The notes: generated from the letters alone by a model not told the origin. A DNA stretch of 64,000 nucleotides from Nissolia schottii (GCA_003254905.1 QANU01064082.1:62001-126000), one strand, 5' to 3'. Numbered from the stretch's first letter, positions 1-11,050 are shown. Made by a program: numbers and translations.

Positions 1-720
1 ATTCACCAAAATTCCAACAACAAGAGAATTATAAAATCATCTTACAAGAGGGAATCATAGAGGCAAGGTGATTTACCATGACACGTTCTCACGCCGTCAT
101 GACATGGTCCACCGTGCTTCTTGATCTCCCTTGGCCCCTAGCTAGCCCCCTCTTTGTTGTTTAAACAAAAGCTTTAAAGCCCTAAGAACTAGAGAGAATT
201 TCAATCGGACGAACTTCTGTGAAGGAAGGGAGAAGTGATGGAATGCCCCTAAATACTGAGCCTTGGGCCTCTATTTAGAGGCCAATTTCTCGAGGGTCGC
301 TCAGCGGCTTCAGGGCATCGCTGAGCGGCGCAACTTTCTTCAGAGTGAAGATTTTATCCTCTGAAAGGTGGCTCTGCTCTGACATTATCCTGTTCCCCGC
401 TGAGCGGCGTGTAGAGCGCCGAGCGGTGTCAGGGCGGCTACAGAGGTTGCAGGGTGGCTTGCAGAGGTTGCTTCGCCCTTAAGTTACTTCACTTTGAAGT
501 AAAGGCTCGCTGAGCGGTCAAGATCCCCGCTGAGCGGTCAAGATCCCCGCTGAGCGGTTTGGACTTTGCTTAGCGGTATAGATCCTCGCTGAGCTGTTTG
601 CTTTTCTACTTCTCCTTTTGCTTCGTTATTCCTTTTCTTGCTTTTTGGGATTTTTATCTGTAAACTTCATCATTTTATTTATTGTATCCATCTTGTTCCT
701 TTCATAAAATTGTTGCCAAA
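1..720 (-). mobile_element. LTR-like sequence with repeated GCTGAGCGG decamers
   Basis: No gene is visible. Between about 298 and 597 the decamer CGCTGAGCGG and close variants occur about nine times (near 298, 319, 397, 420, 506, 526, 547, 571 and 588); one version, CCGCTGAGCGG, is almost palindromic. On the minus strand these motifs lie upstream of a TATA-like CTCTAAATAGAGG (about 268-281), which is how U3 enhancer repeats are arranged in an LTR. The rest of the block shows no reading frame. Similar GCTGAGCG-rich LTRs are familiar from legume gypsy elements (from memory). LTR identity and strand are inference; neither end was found. Confidence 0.45.
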
Positions 721-803
721 TATGGGGAAATTGTCTTGGTAATTTATATAATTTAAAGCAAAAAAGTTATTTTTTAACTTATAAAAATAGTAAAATATAG
801 TAC

Positions 804-1590
804 TTAACATAGAGCCGCTTCCAGTCGTGCGATCTTCTCTGCTTGGGTCCTGACCACATCAGCAAAGTCTGGGGGAGGGGCAGATCACTGTCGATAGGTG
901 GGTCTTGCGATTGGCTGGGTGGTGAGGGTGGGATTTGTTCAGGGGGAGGTGGGGTGCTATTGGCTCGGGAGAAGGTGGAGGTAGTTGGGAAGGTGAAGCA
1001 TGGATTCCTATGGATATTGATCCATAGGTCTCCCTAGATGTTCTGACACGGGATATTTTTCTAGTATGTTTGGGTGGCATGGTCGCAGATTTTTTTAGGG
1101 TTCAAAAAAGGTGTGGGATTCCATAAAAAGTTCCTACAGACAGCGCTAATGTACCGTGGGGGTACAATTTGGATCCTGAAGCTCCTCTGCAGGTTCGGGG
1201 TCGGCGGGACAGGTACTTGCAAGGACATTGACGCTCAAGTTAGTGAAGGTTTGAAGCAATAAGGGAATCAAAGGGGGAGATAGATTTTGGGCGTACATGG
1301 TGTGTTGTTTAGGTTTAAATACCTTAGTGGTGGCCGTGAATTCCGCTATCCCGGGGATCTTTCCGTTGAGTTGGCTTTCGAGGATTATGGAGCGTTACTC
1401 CCTGGAGGGAGGATATCACGGGACGAGAATCTCTCCTCCGAGGATCGTGGAGCGTTGCTCCCTGGAGGGAGGATATCACGGGGCGAGAATCTCTCTGATC
1501 ATTGGTGGGGGATAACTCAGGTCGGGTTGATCTATAGACCCTCAGGTTTAGGTTCCAAGATGGACCTTAGTGGCCCAATCTATAACAGGC
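804..1590 (-). mobile_element. 5' end of a Tat-type Ty3/gypsy element (LTR, PBS, gag start)
   Basis: Read on the minus strand, the block has an LTR tail (about 1590-1150) with a TATTTAAA promoter-like motif near 1320. A primer-binding-site-like stretch follows at 1150-1131 (TTAGCGCTGTCTGTAGGAA), a decayed form of the TGGCGCCGTCTGTGGGAA signal that Tat/Ogre gypsy elements place just inside the 5' LTR. A gag-like start codon follows at 1080. The first 73 residues begin MPPKHTRK and are proline/serine rich; after one frameshift near 862 the frame continues with ADVVRTQAEKIARLEAAL, an alpha-helical gag-type segment, and ends at about 804. The rest of gag and all of pol are absent. The right edge abuts the copia LTR at about 1586. 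Confidence 0.6.
1380..1499. repeat. 60-bp direct tandem repeat, two copies
   Basis: Two adjacent 60-bp units, 1380-1439 and 1440-1499, both contain GGAGGGAGGATATCACGGG and GCGAGAATCTCTC-type segments and differ at only a few positions. They lie in the U3-like part of the minus-strand gypsy LTR, so a duplicated promoter or enhancer segment is the simplest reading. Confidence 0.8.
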
Positions 1591-2225
1591 ATAAAACATA
1601 TTACTAGAAGTAACTTGTTGACTTTATATTTTACTATTGAAATGGTGGCTTGTTTTTGCCACATGATTTCAATATGTGTAGGAAGACATAGTTGTCTTAC
1701 ATTGCAACGTAAATGCATGTAGTTGGATGGTGAATAGTCATAAATGAATGTTGGCAATGGAGTCCTTATAAATAGGGCTAAAGTTCCTTCGTCCAAATCA
1801 TCTAAGCTTCATACGAGAAGCATAAAAGCATAAGTAAGTCTTGGCTTTTGAGGTGAGAGTAAAATATAGACAGCGTGAGAAATTTCAAGAGTGTAGTATG
1901 AGAACATACACTAGGGATTATATGCATTTTCTGGTTCTATGTAAAGTTAGGATATTGTAATTATCCTTAAAATATAGTGGATATTTTTGGAGCTTGTCCT
2001 GTGATTTTTCTCTCATTATTCCAGGGGTTTTTCCACGTTAAAAATCAGGCGTGCACCTTCTTGTTATATATTTTTTGGTGTGAATAGTGATAACGGTTCC
2101 CACTGTGAAGTTCCATGCTTTGTTTCATTCTGTTACTCTCTACATAAATTGGACATGCTTCTGCTCACATTCATAAAGTTTTAATTACACTTGGGGTGTA
2201 CCCACATCTGATCTTGTGCCTAACA
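1586..2225 (+). repeat. 5' LTR of the 1.6-7.0 kb copia element
   Basis: Homology to the right LTR starts near TAAAACATATTACTAG and ends in a CA (about 2225), two bases before the primer-binding site. A promoter-like TATAAATAGGG lies near 1769. The left terminal TG appears mutated to TA relative to the right LTR, so the exact left edge is uncertain by some tens of bases. Confidence 0.75.
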
Positions 2226-2227
2226 AC

Positions 2228-2240
2228 TGGTATCAAAGCC
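2228..2240 (+). promoter_or_regulatory. Primer-binding site (tRNA-iMet type)
   Basis: TGGTATCAAAGCC directly follows the 5' LTR. It differs by one base from the TGGTATCAGAGCC complement of the plant initiator tRNA-Met 3' end used by most copia elements. Confidence 0.85.
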
Positions 2241-2259
2241 ACTTGGTTTAAGGTCCAAG

Positions 2260-3112
2260 ATGTTGATGCCAAAATTTGAAGTGGAGAAGTTCAACGGGTC
2301 GAACAGCTTTAATGTATGGAAGCTGAAGCTACATGCATTGCTAGATCAACAAGGTCTGGCGTAGGCGTTAGAGGGCAAGAACAAATTGTCAACAACATTA
2401 TATGTTGAAAAGAAGAAGGAAATGATGGGCAAAGCACGGAGTACTATATATACAATTAAGCCTGACAAACAACGTGTTGCGAGAAGTTATGGGTGAGAAG
2501 ACAGCTGATTCATTGTGAAAGTATTTGGAAGAAAAATATTCCATTAAGACTCTGTCCAACCAAATTTTTCAAAGGAAGAGACTGTACACGTTCAAATATT
2601 CAGAAGAAAAATCAATTGAGATCACATAGACAACTTCAACCGGATGGGGTTTGATGTTGGAGCGGCTAGAATAATAGTAGATGCTATTGGTCAAACTATG
2701 ATCTAGTCCTCTAGAGAGGGTGGTTTGTTGAAGGTGACCAAAGGCTTGATGGTGGAGATGAAAGGAAAGCTACATGGCGGGATCAATCTATTGTTGCAAA
2801 GCATGGTAAATGGAATTGTTGTTGTTCTATCCTCTAAAAAAAGAGAAGATGATGCTATGCGAATGTGGCACATGCAGCTTGGTTATATAAGTGAGAAATG
2901 AATGTCCATACTTGTTAGCAGAGGGTTGCTAAAAGGCTTAAAAAACTATAAACTCGGTTTTTGTGAAAATTGTGTCTTTAGGAAATAGAAATGAGCGAAG
3001 TTAAGCTCTAGAAAACATATCAACAAGAAGACAATGGAGTATGTCCACTCAGACGTTAGGGATACAACCCCTGTTAACTCCTTAGGTAGAGCTCACTATT
3101 TTCTTACATTCA
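2260..3112 (+). pseudogene. copia gag and GAG-pre-integrase remnant
   Basis: The gag frame opens at about 2260 with residues MLMPKFEVEKFNGSNSFNVW, a normal start for Tnt1-type gag, and hits a stop after about 35 codons. Later blocks are recognisable in shifting frames. By about 2730 the sequence has already passed into the segment before integrase, and from 2860 it reads MWHMQLGYIS followed by the C-x2-C zinc-finger half FCENCVF. The gag zinc knuckle and protease are not seen, so an internal deletion near 2640-2720 is likely. The frame stops abruptly at about 3112, after FLTFI of the integrase core, where the foreign insert begins. Confidence 0.7.
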
Positions 3113-3771
3113 TAGTTATTAAAATCGCGATTTAACACGTAAAATCGTACGATTTTACGAGTTTAGGTTGTAAAATTGAGCTAACTAGCATGTAAACTCG
3201 TTTCTGGGTAAACTCGGGTAAACTCGCATAAAATCGCGAGTTTATTCCCGATTTTACGAGTTTACCACACAGGCAGGTTTTTTTTTTTTAGAGAAACAAA
3301 ACAAGTTAGATATTGTTTTCCATAACTATGAGTTTTTAGATTTAGGTCATTTAAGTATTTTAGAGTAATCATTTACAGTTGCGCCTACAATCGTGTTCCG
3401 TTGTGCTCTGTCGTTGCTTGTGCTCCGTCGCTAATCCGTCGTATGTATTTCATCCTTTACTCAGGGATCTTTCCCACCAGGGTGCGTGACCTCTGCATTG
3501 CTATTTGTGCTTTAGTGTTTTATATTGAAGACATTATCGTCACAAATTCGCTTCTTGTGATGTTCAGTAGTCCATACTATGTATTATGTTATATGTATTA
3601 TGTATGAATTGAACTTAGAACTCATATATTTCATCTTTATTTGTGCTTTGTTATGGATATAAATGTATTTATGAATTTCAAGTTTTATTAAATATATTTT
3701 TGTAGCATAATAATTTTTTAAAATATTTTTTTAATATTTTTTTAATAATAGGTAAACTCGTACGAGTTTAN
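3113..3771. mobile_element. Unidentified AT-rich insert inside the copia integrase
   Basis: This 0.66-kb block separates the integrase text FLTFI (ends about 3112) from its continuation EAKKDEVF (starts about 3775). Its left third carries many copies of TAAACTCG and AAAATCG motifs in both orientations, including CGTACGATTTTACGAG. Its right end carries TAAACTCGTACGAGTTTA, so the ends are loosely inverted. The right junction is a single N at 3771, so the insert may be incomplete. No coding frame is seen. Similar ACTCG-rich text occurs at 25740-25850 and 36650-36730. I cannot assign a family. Confidence 0.5.
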
Positions 3772-4580
3772 TCTTGAAGCAAAAAAGATGAAGTGTTCAA
3801 CAACTTTAAACAATGGAAGGCCATGGTCGAGAAGCAAATTGGGTGGTCAGTCAAGAGATTGAGAACTAACAATGGTGGTGAATTTTGTAGGAAAGAATTC
3901 CAAAAGTTCTATAGAAATGCTGGTATAGTGAGACCCCATACTGTACCTGGATCACTATAGCAAAATAGAGTTACAGAACGGATGAACAAAACACTTCTAG
4001 AACGTGCATGATGTATATGAATCAATGATACACTTCCCAAATCATTTTGGGTTGATGCAGCCAACACAGCTATATACCTGGTAAATCGATCTCCATCAAC
4101 TGTGATTGATCTGAAGATTCCGCATAAGGTATGGTCTAGTCGACCTGTAAACTATTCTGATTTGAAGATATTTGGTTGTCCTATGTATGCCCATGTTAGT
4201 GATGGTAAACTTGAGGCGAGGTAAGAATGTGTGTATTTCTAGGGTTCGCACGAGGGGTGAAGAGATATAGGCTGTGGTGTATAAAAAAACCATGTTCCCC
4301 CAAAATCATTATCAATAGATATGTTACTTTTGACAAAGCGACGGTGATAAATCAGAAGAAGGAATCTAAAAAAGATCATGTAGAAACATATCATAATGCT
4401 AAAAAGCAGGTGGAGCTGGAGATTGATAGTAGGAAGTTAAAGCATGAAAAAGATGAAACTCAGTTGAGTACTTCAGGTACTGCTCAACCTGAAGTCGAAC
4501 AACAAGATGAACCTGGCGATAGAGATGTTGGTGAAGAAACTAGTGAAGCAGAACCATACAGTATTGCTATTGGCAGAGAA
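3772..4580 (+). pseudogene. copia integrase core and C-terminal remnant
   Basis: From 3772 the integrase resumes (EAKKDEVFNNFKQWKAMVEK, RLRTNNGGEF) and continues through a TERMNKTLLERA block, the FWVDAANTA and NYSDLKIFGCPMYAHV segments, to FLGFARGVKRYRLWC near 4230-4280. An acidic linker rich in E, D and K follows (4340-4580). The DDE region is recognisable, but the second Asp is Asn (TNN instead of TDN), and stop codons occur near 3960, 4008 and 4221. Function is lost. Confidence 0.75.
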
Positions 4581-4637
4581 AAGTGACAAATTCGAAAACC
4601 ACAAAGGTATCTAAATTCTATTTTTTATACACTTGAC

Positions 4638-5345
4638 TTGGCAGATGTAGATCCTATAGGCGTTGCATTAGCTATGGCGGATGGTGCCAGTAGAGATGAA
4701 CCATGCACCTACCATGATGTAGTAGAAAGCAAGGTATCAAAGCAATATCTAATAACAATGATTGAAGAGGTTGACTCTCTTCAGAAAAATCAGACATGGG
4801 AGTTGATCCAACTTCCAAAGGGAAAAAGAATAGTTGGTTGCAGATGGATCTTCAAGAGGAAGGAGGGAATCCTTGGCATTAAACCTTCAAGGTTCAAGGT
4901 GAGACTAGTAGCAAAGGGTTATACTCAGAATGAGGGTGTTGACTTCCATGAAGTATTCTGTCCTGTGGTGAAGCATAGCTCTATTTGAATCCTATAACCT
5001 ATTGTGAGTACGTTGGACTTAGAGTTGGAACAACTAAATGTGAAGGCAGTGTGCTTACATGGTGAGCTAAAGGAGTAGATCTACATGAGTCAACCAGAGG
5101 AGCTCATAGTTCTTGACAAGGAGGACCGTGTTTTCTTGTTGAATAAGTCATTGTACAACTTGAAGCAATTCCCAAGGTAGCAGTATAGAAGGTTTGATGC
5201 ATTTATGATTGGTATTGGATATAGTAGAAACCAATATGATAATTGCATCTGCTATAACAAGCTTCTAGATGTTCGAGGATTTATTTATTGTTGTATGCAG
5301 ATGATATGTTACTTGCAGCTCAAAATAAAACAAAAATTAGTATGT
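4638..5345 (+). pseudogene. copia reverse transcriptase remnant
   Basis: The frame beginning near 4638 contains the copia RT entry motif (SLQKNQTWELIQLPKGKRIV, then GCRWIFKRKEG) and VRLVAKGYTQNEGVDF. It stops at 4988. Further RT text follows in broken frames, including LYNLKQFPR (around 5150) and the catalytic box YADDML near 5296-5313. Several in-frame stops separate the blocks. Confidence 0.8.
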
Positions 5346-5582
5346 TGAAATCTTAGTTGGGAAAGAATTTGAGATAAAAGACTTGGGTGCAACAAGGAAG
5401 ATTATTTGTATGGAGATTCATAGGGATAGGCAATGCAGCAGGTTGTGCTTGTCAGAATAGATTTATATCATGAATGTGCTACAATTCAATGCTTTAATAT
5501 GGATCGATCCAAACTAGTTGCCACTCCACTAGCAGCGCACTTCAAGTTATCTTCAAAGGAATGTTTGGAAATTGAGGAATAG

Positions 5583-6335
5583 ATGGAGTTTATGGCTTGT
5601 ATACCTTATTCTAGCGCACTTGGCAATCTCATGTATGTCATGGTGTGCACTAGGCTTGATCTTTCACATACTATAAATGTAGTGAGCAGGTTTATGAGCA
5701 AACCAAGAAAGGTACATTGGGAAGCTGTAAAATGGATCATGCGGTACTTGATAGGTTTCGTTGATGTCTATTTGGTGTTTGAATGTTAACAAGACCATGG
5801 AGTTGTCTGTTATGTCGATTCTGATTATGCAGGTGACTTGGATAAAAGAAGGTCATTGACATGCTATATCTTTACAATCTTTGGATGTACTATTAGCTAG
5901 AAGGCGACATTGCAATCTATAGTGGCATAGTCAACTACTGAAGTTGAGTATATGACATTGACTGAGGCTGTGAAAGAGAGCATGTGGTTGCATGGTTTTT
6001 TTTGGTATAGTTTTGCGTTGATTCAACATATACCAATTGTACATTGTGACAGTCAAAGTGCCATTCATTTGGCTAAGAATCTAGACTATCATGAAAGGAC
6101 TAAGAACATTGATGTTAAGCTTCACTGTATCAGAGAGAGTGTCAATAATTGCACAGTTGTAATACAAAAGATAGACACAGTTGAGAACCTAAAAGCCATG
6201 ATTACAAAACCGTTGCCGATTGACAAGTTTAAGCATGGCTTGGACGTAATCTATGTTTGCAAAGGTGTGACTATCCTAAAATGCAAGCAAATGTGGAGAA
6301 TTGTTAAAAATGTGGCTTGCACTTTGCAAGGATAG
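5583..6335 (+). pseudogene. copia RNase H remnant
   Basis: The text from 5583 matches the connection and RNase H segment of copia pol: IPYSSALGNLMYVMVCTRLD, then SRFMSKPRKVHWEAVKWIMR. After a stop at 5787 it continues with YMTLTEAVKESMWL (RNase H), VHCDSQSAIHLAKN and the closing motif KAMITKPLPIDKF near 6200. The next bases include a weak polypurine-like GTGGAGAA just before the right LTR. Confidence 0.8.
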
Positions 6336-6341
6336 AAAACA

Positions 6342-6990
6342 TGTTACTAGAAGTAACTTGTTGACTTTGCATTTTACTATTGAAATGATGGCTTGTTTTT
6401 TCCACATGATTTCAATATGTGCAGGAAGACATAATTGACTTACATTGCAATGTAAATGCATGTAGTTGGATGGTGAACTTGTCATAAATGTCATAAATGC
6501 ATGTTGGCATTGGAATCCTTATAAATAGGGGATAAAGTCCTTCATCCAAATCATCTAAGCTTCATACGAGAAACATAGAAGCATAAGTAAGTCTTGGTTT
6601 TTGTAGTGAGAGTAAAATATAGAGTGTGAGAAAGTCAAAGAGTGTAGTGTGAGAGCATATTTGTAGTAGTAGAGAGTCTCACTGGGATACACTATATTTG
6701 TGTGTGAGTGTAGTTAAGATATTGTAATTATCCTTAAAATATAATAGATATTTTCAGAGTTTGTCATGTAGTTTTTCCGTCATTATTCTAGAGGGTTTTC
6801 CATGTTAATAATCAAGTGTGCATTGTCTTGTTATATTTTGTTAGTGTGAATAGTGATCGTGGTTCTCATTGTAAAGTGCTATTCACATACTTTGTTTTAT
6901 TGCATTACCCTCCGCCTAAATTGGGCACGCTTTCGTTCACATTCATAAAATTTTAATTACACTTGGGGTGTACCCAACTCTGATATTAGA
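6342..6990 (+). repeat. 3' LTR of the 1.6-7.0 kb copia element
   Basis: It starts at TGTTACTAGAAG (or about 40 bp earlier at TGTTAAAAATG if the polypurine tract is GTGGAGAA at 6292-6299). It carries TATAAATAGGGG near 6521. Similarity to the 5' LTR ends shortly after GGTGTACCCA at about 6980. No target-site duplication could be recognised. Confidence 0.7.
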
Positions 6991-7256
6991 TCAAATGAAA
7001 CCAAGAGACCAAATTGACAAAAATAAAAAATAAAAAATTCAGAAACAAAATTGATACATCAAAAAGATAATTTAACTTATCTTATATGTCTTGAGATGAT
7101 GTGTTTGTATCAGTTTTTTAACTGACCTCTCTCTCTGAGCAAAAGGAAGAAACTACCTCATAAAATAAAAGAAAAAAAAGGGAAAAAATGCTTTCTCACG
7201 TTTGTTAGGGGTAAATTTATACTTCCATATAATTCTACATAATCTTATTTATGCAG

Positions 7257-8778
7257 GATAGCACACGTTGTACCATAGCCAATGTCAGTGCTTTAGAAGA
7301 CGAGCAAAACCTTATTCAATTTAAGGATTTGAGGAAAATTTGGGATACGCAGGATTCTAATCTTCCTTGGAAGAAGGGATATTTTAATGAATCAAATACA
7401 TTGCTGTTGGATGATTCTCCGCACAAAGCATTGCTTAATCCCGTAAATGAACTTACTTTTCTTTCTTATGTCCATGTTTTAACTAGACTTTCTTTATTAG
7501 CAAATAGCAACCATATTTTCTCAATAATATCCAAATATACTATTAAATTTTTTTTATCAACTGTTTTAGCCACACACAGCAATCTTCCCTCGTACATACA
7601 GATATCGGAATAAGAGCGACAATTCACTAGGTATGATATCTCTGTATGGACATACTACTATCTTATTAACCATTAGTCATTTGTGTATATATGCTTGAGG
7701 CTATATCCGGCTAATGGACTATTTATGGCATGCGTGACTAGTTAACTTCTTTGCTTCATTTTGTACTTTTATTCGCATACTTGATCTTTATTTTTAACTT
7801 TTATATATTTCTTTTAATGTTTGGTTTGAAATTCATCATAATGATCAAGGAGGAAGGAAAAACTAAATTTGTTTGAATTATATGGCACACTTTTACATTA
7901 TTAACTCAGTCATTTATATATATATATATATATATAGTCCTGTTACACGTACACAAAAAAATATACACCATACATACACCATACACTTATATACATAAAG
8001 TTTGTGTTTTAATGTATATAATGTTTGTGCACCTAATTAAGTATAATTGAGAATATCATCTATAAGTTTGTAATGTTTGTGTACTCATGAGAATAAAGTT
8101 TGTGCATTATTAATGGTGTATGTATGAGTGTATAAAATTGAGTGTACATCTAACATTTTTGATATATATGTGTGTGTGTGTTTTTTTTTTTAGTTTAAAC
8201 TTGCGTTCCAATGGGAGACTATTTTTTTGCAATTTATAATTGTGCAATATAAGATGCATCCAAAGGGACGACCGCTCATCTTATTTTTGTTACGATGTTG
8301 AAGGGCGATTTATTATTTGTAGCGGGTACTAGTTACGCATGCCGTATAAAGCTTATATTGTTGTCTTATGTGTATCCATTTGGTGTGGAATGCGATATTA
8401 ACTCCCTCTCATTTATTATTGGATGAGATTTTCATGAGGTCAATCTTTTTTAATAATTAATGAAAAATGAGTCAATATTATATTCCACGTTAAATGAGTA
8501 AAGATACTATTTCTCTAGCTATATTTAATCAATAACACAACTATATATGGTTCATGATAGGGGCTGGAGGCGACCTGCATGAATACATAGGTGGATTGGC
8601 AAATGTTGAAAACATCCCAAAGTATGTTGAGGAGCACCCATTTGGCAAAGAGCCTATCACTGAAACAAGTGAGTCTTGGAACTTCTACCTCCAAATTATT
8701 GGTAGTCTTTCTGCCTATCAACCTGAAGACAATATTGGGTCTGCCATTTTGAATAATGATGTGCCTTCTACTGGCTGA
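7257..8778 (+). pseudogene. 5'-truncated FCP1/NIF-type HAD phosphatase gene (three exons)
   Basis: Three exons can be placed by GT-AG sites: 7257-7442, 7570-7630 and 8561-8778 (stop TGA). They encode a C-terminal half that resembles plant FCP1-like (CTD small phosphatase, NIF domain) proteins: a KKGYFNESNTLLLDDSP segment carrying the HAD motif with two aspartates, then an aromatic IFPRTYRYR segment, then GGDLHEYIGGLANVENIPKY and an NPFGQ-like HPFG, ending about 25 residues after a W-FY motif. Such enzymes dephosphorylate serine in proteins such as the RNA polymerase II CTD. The N-terminal part with the catalytic DxDx(T/V) motif is absent: upstream lies copia LTR sequence ending at about 6990. 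Reading phases join correctly (0, then 1), so loss of the 5' half seems to be the main lesion. Confidence 0.75.
7941..8155. mobile_element. MITE, family with GTTA(G/C)A-GTACAC ends (copy 1)
   Basis: About 215 bp with terminal inverted repeats: left TGTTACACGTACAC, right end reading GTTAGATGTACACTCAAT on the other strand. It is AT-rich and non-coding. The same sequence in opposite orientation occurs at about 22303-22550. The left edge touches a (TA)n tract (7918-7936). Confidence 0.7.
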
Positions 8779-9360
8779 ATGTGGCAAAATAGTTGTCTAC
8801 TCACTCTATTTAATTATTGTTTTAAGTTTGGACCTATGTTTAAAACTATAAATCCATAATTTTAATTTTTTATTAATATTTCACAGAACTTGTAAACGAA
8901 AGGAAAAGGAGAAGCAATTCACTATTTGCGTAATGTACTTCTTGTGTATTACTAAATAGAATGCACAAAGATATATACAACTCATGAGGCCGCTGATTTT
9001 AGCATACCGCAGTACAAAGGATCTGTCTAAAATCTCTATAAAAGGAAATGTTAAAATAATCCTAATCACATTTATTTGTACAGCACATCAATAGAATGAT
9101 ATAATTAACATAATTCGGATCTTAATTTTAGCCTAATTATAGCATGTAAAAACAATATTTTCTATGAGGGATTGAGAAGAAGAATTAGAACTGGAATTGA
9201 AGAGGCAGATGCTATCATCACTTTGTTTGTGAATTCTAAGAGTCTTGACTGCAATTGGGAGAGAACAGAGAAGAGAAAAGAAGAGTTTTTACGCACTATT
9301 CCAATGTCAGGCACCAAACTGAACCATTTCTTTTTTATTCTTAATAGGGTAGAATAAAAA

Positions 9361-10550
9361 AGCTGACTCATGGGTAGTGGTAAGGACTCTTCCATTTATT
9401 AATTAATAATGGGTCTAGCCCACCTACCATCAGCTATCCCAAACACATGAACACAATATTTTTGGCAATTAGGTTAATCTACAAATTACTAATTTATGCA
9501 TGTCCACAAAATAATTATTCTAACATTCTCCCACTTGGACAGCATAAATTAGATTACAAAATGAAACATTAATTTAGATCAACTCACAATATGTGGCCAC
9601 AATAAATGTTAGAATAACACAACATTCTTAACCACAAGATCCAAAATGAAATGTATAAGCATTTCATCACTGCAGAAAATCACACTCAAAGGAGCAATCA
9701 TATCATACATAAACAAAAACCACTACATTTCAGTGACCTTTATATATGAATGTGAAAGATATTTGTCTCAATCATCTGTCCAAGATGCTATATGAGATTA
9801 AAAGACAATCTCGTTATAATAACGACATGAGAGTGGGTCCAAAATGTCTCAATATTATGCCATTATACAAAAACAATATAAATAATTTCAATTGCGCAAA
9901 TCATAATAAACAAAATAAGGCAATGCAAGATAATTGTCGTTACGTTAGTAAATAATTATTATCAAACGTTTCAATAAAACGACAATATAACATATGAGGT
10001 CCAAAAGAAAATTACATATAGGATTAACTCCCACTAAACAATACATCAAAAGGTCTCACTATACACATACGAGTTACATGATCAACAAAGACTTTAACGG
10101 TCAATCCCTTAGTTAGAGGATCCGCAATCATAAGCTCTGTGGGAATATGCTCAACACGAGTTTAAAACTCCTGAATTTTCTCTCTAACAAACATGAATTG
10201 TGTCAAAATGTTTTGAATGCTTCATTACTGTTGTGAGAGAAACACACCACAACAGAGTTATCACAATATATAGTAAGAGGCCTAGCTAGATATACTCTCC
10301 ACAATGCCAAGCTCGGCAATAAAATTCTTCAACCAAACCGCTTGACGCGTAGACTCATAACATGCTATACACTCTGCCTACATGGTTGAAGTAGCTGTAA
10401 GTGTTTGCTTAACACTTTTCCAAGAAACAACACCTTCAGCCAACATGAATATGCACCCGAATGTAGATTTGAAATCATCTGGGCCACCACCATTATGTGT
10501 ATAAGCAATAATTTGTATAAGCTACTTAAAAGCTTTAGTTTAAGCAATAA
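9361..10550 (-). mobile_element. Ty1/copia 3' end (RNase H, PPT and start of LTR), minus strand
   Basis: Read on the minus strand from 10510 down, the text includes FKSTFGCIFMLAEGVVSWKS, an AECIACYESTRQAVWL block and LTIYCDNSVVV, the RNase H end of a copia polyprotein with several stops. It then runs to an IADPLTKGL-like stretch broken by frameshifts near 10120. A clear polypurine tract, CCAAGTGGGAGA, lies at 9536-9525 and is followed by a TGTTAG LTR start (9525 downward). The LTR continues at least to 9361, perhaps to about 9160. No left partner LTR was found, so this is a 3' fragment. Confidence 0.75.
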
Positions 10551-10575
10551 TTTGTGTATAAGCTACTTAAAAGAA
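10500..10575. repeat. Short direct duplication (about 44 bp period)
   Basis: AAGCAATAATTTGT followed by ATAAGCTACTTAAAAG occurs twice in tandem, with small differences, at the broken right edge of the copia fragment. Confidence 0.7.
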
Positions 10576-10805
10576 GAAAACTAACCAAGAAAAATGGATC
10601 AAAATCGAGAAATTGTGGAAGAAATGAAAAATTAATTACCAATGGTCACCTAAAAATTGCTTTAAAAGCAGTGGAAAATTGTATAAAATAAAAGAAAAAA
10701 TCAAGTAAAAGAAAACAATAATAGAATTGTTAGATAATCTAGCAACACAAAACAAAGATTTAAAAGGAAATAAGAGAAAATTTCATGTAAAATTAAAATA
10801 AGGCT

Positions 10806-11050
10806 TAATTAAGTTTTTAACCCCTGTAAAATTTTAAAGTTTTTTTTAGTCCTTGTGTAAAATTTTTAGTCCCTGTAAAATTTCAAAGTTTGTTTTAGTC
10901 CCTCTATGTGGCTGGGGTTAACGGCGCTGATGTGGCTGTTAACAGCGCTGACGTGGTCGTGCCACGTGGCACGCCACATCAGCGCCATTAACACAGCCAG
11001 ATAGAGGGACTAAAAACAAACTTTGAAATTTTACAGGGACTATAACAACT
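10806..11050. mobile_element. TIR element (MITE) with 'TTTTAGTCCCTG' ends
   Basis: The block is a large inverted repeat. The left arm contains CTTAATTAAGTTTTTAACCCC and CCCTGTAAAATTTCAAAG; the right arm contains CTTTGAAATTTTACAGGGAC. The GC-rich centre is itself palindromic around CCACGTGG (GCGCTGATGTGGC against GCCACATCAGCGC). The left end resembles the MITEs at 27029 and 37466, but the right end lacks their CTTAATTAACC terminus and looks truncated. It is non-coding. Confidence 0.7.

Larger units (their letters stand above)
1586..6990 (+). mobile_element. Degenerate Ty1/copia retrotransposon with both LTRs
   Basis: The left LTR (about 1586-2225) and right LTR (about 6342-6990, possibly from 6302) share long blocks such as TTACTAGAAGTAACTTGTTG and ACACTTGGGGTGTACCCA, but differ by many substitutions and small indels, so the insertion is old. 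Just inside the left LTR is TGGTATCAAAGCC (2228-2240), the initiator-tRNA-Met primer site typical of plant copia elements. Domain order is gag, integrase, reverse transcriptase, RNase H, i.e. copia order on the plus strand. The pol text resembles Tnt1/Tork-type elements: MWHMQLGYIS GAG-pre-integrase, WKAMVEKQ integrase, YADDM reverse transcriptase box. Stops and frameshifts are frequent and no full-length frame survives. The retropepsin segment is largely missing, and the integrase is split by foreign sequence at 3113-3771. Confidence 0.9.

Noticed and set aside
9172-9357. 61-codon plus-strand frame
   Set aside because: It has no similarity I recognise and lies beside the copia LTR; it may be LTR leader sequence.
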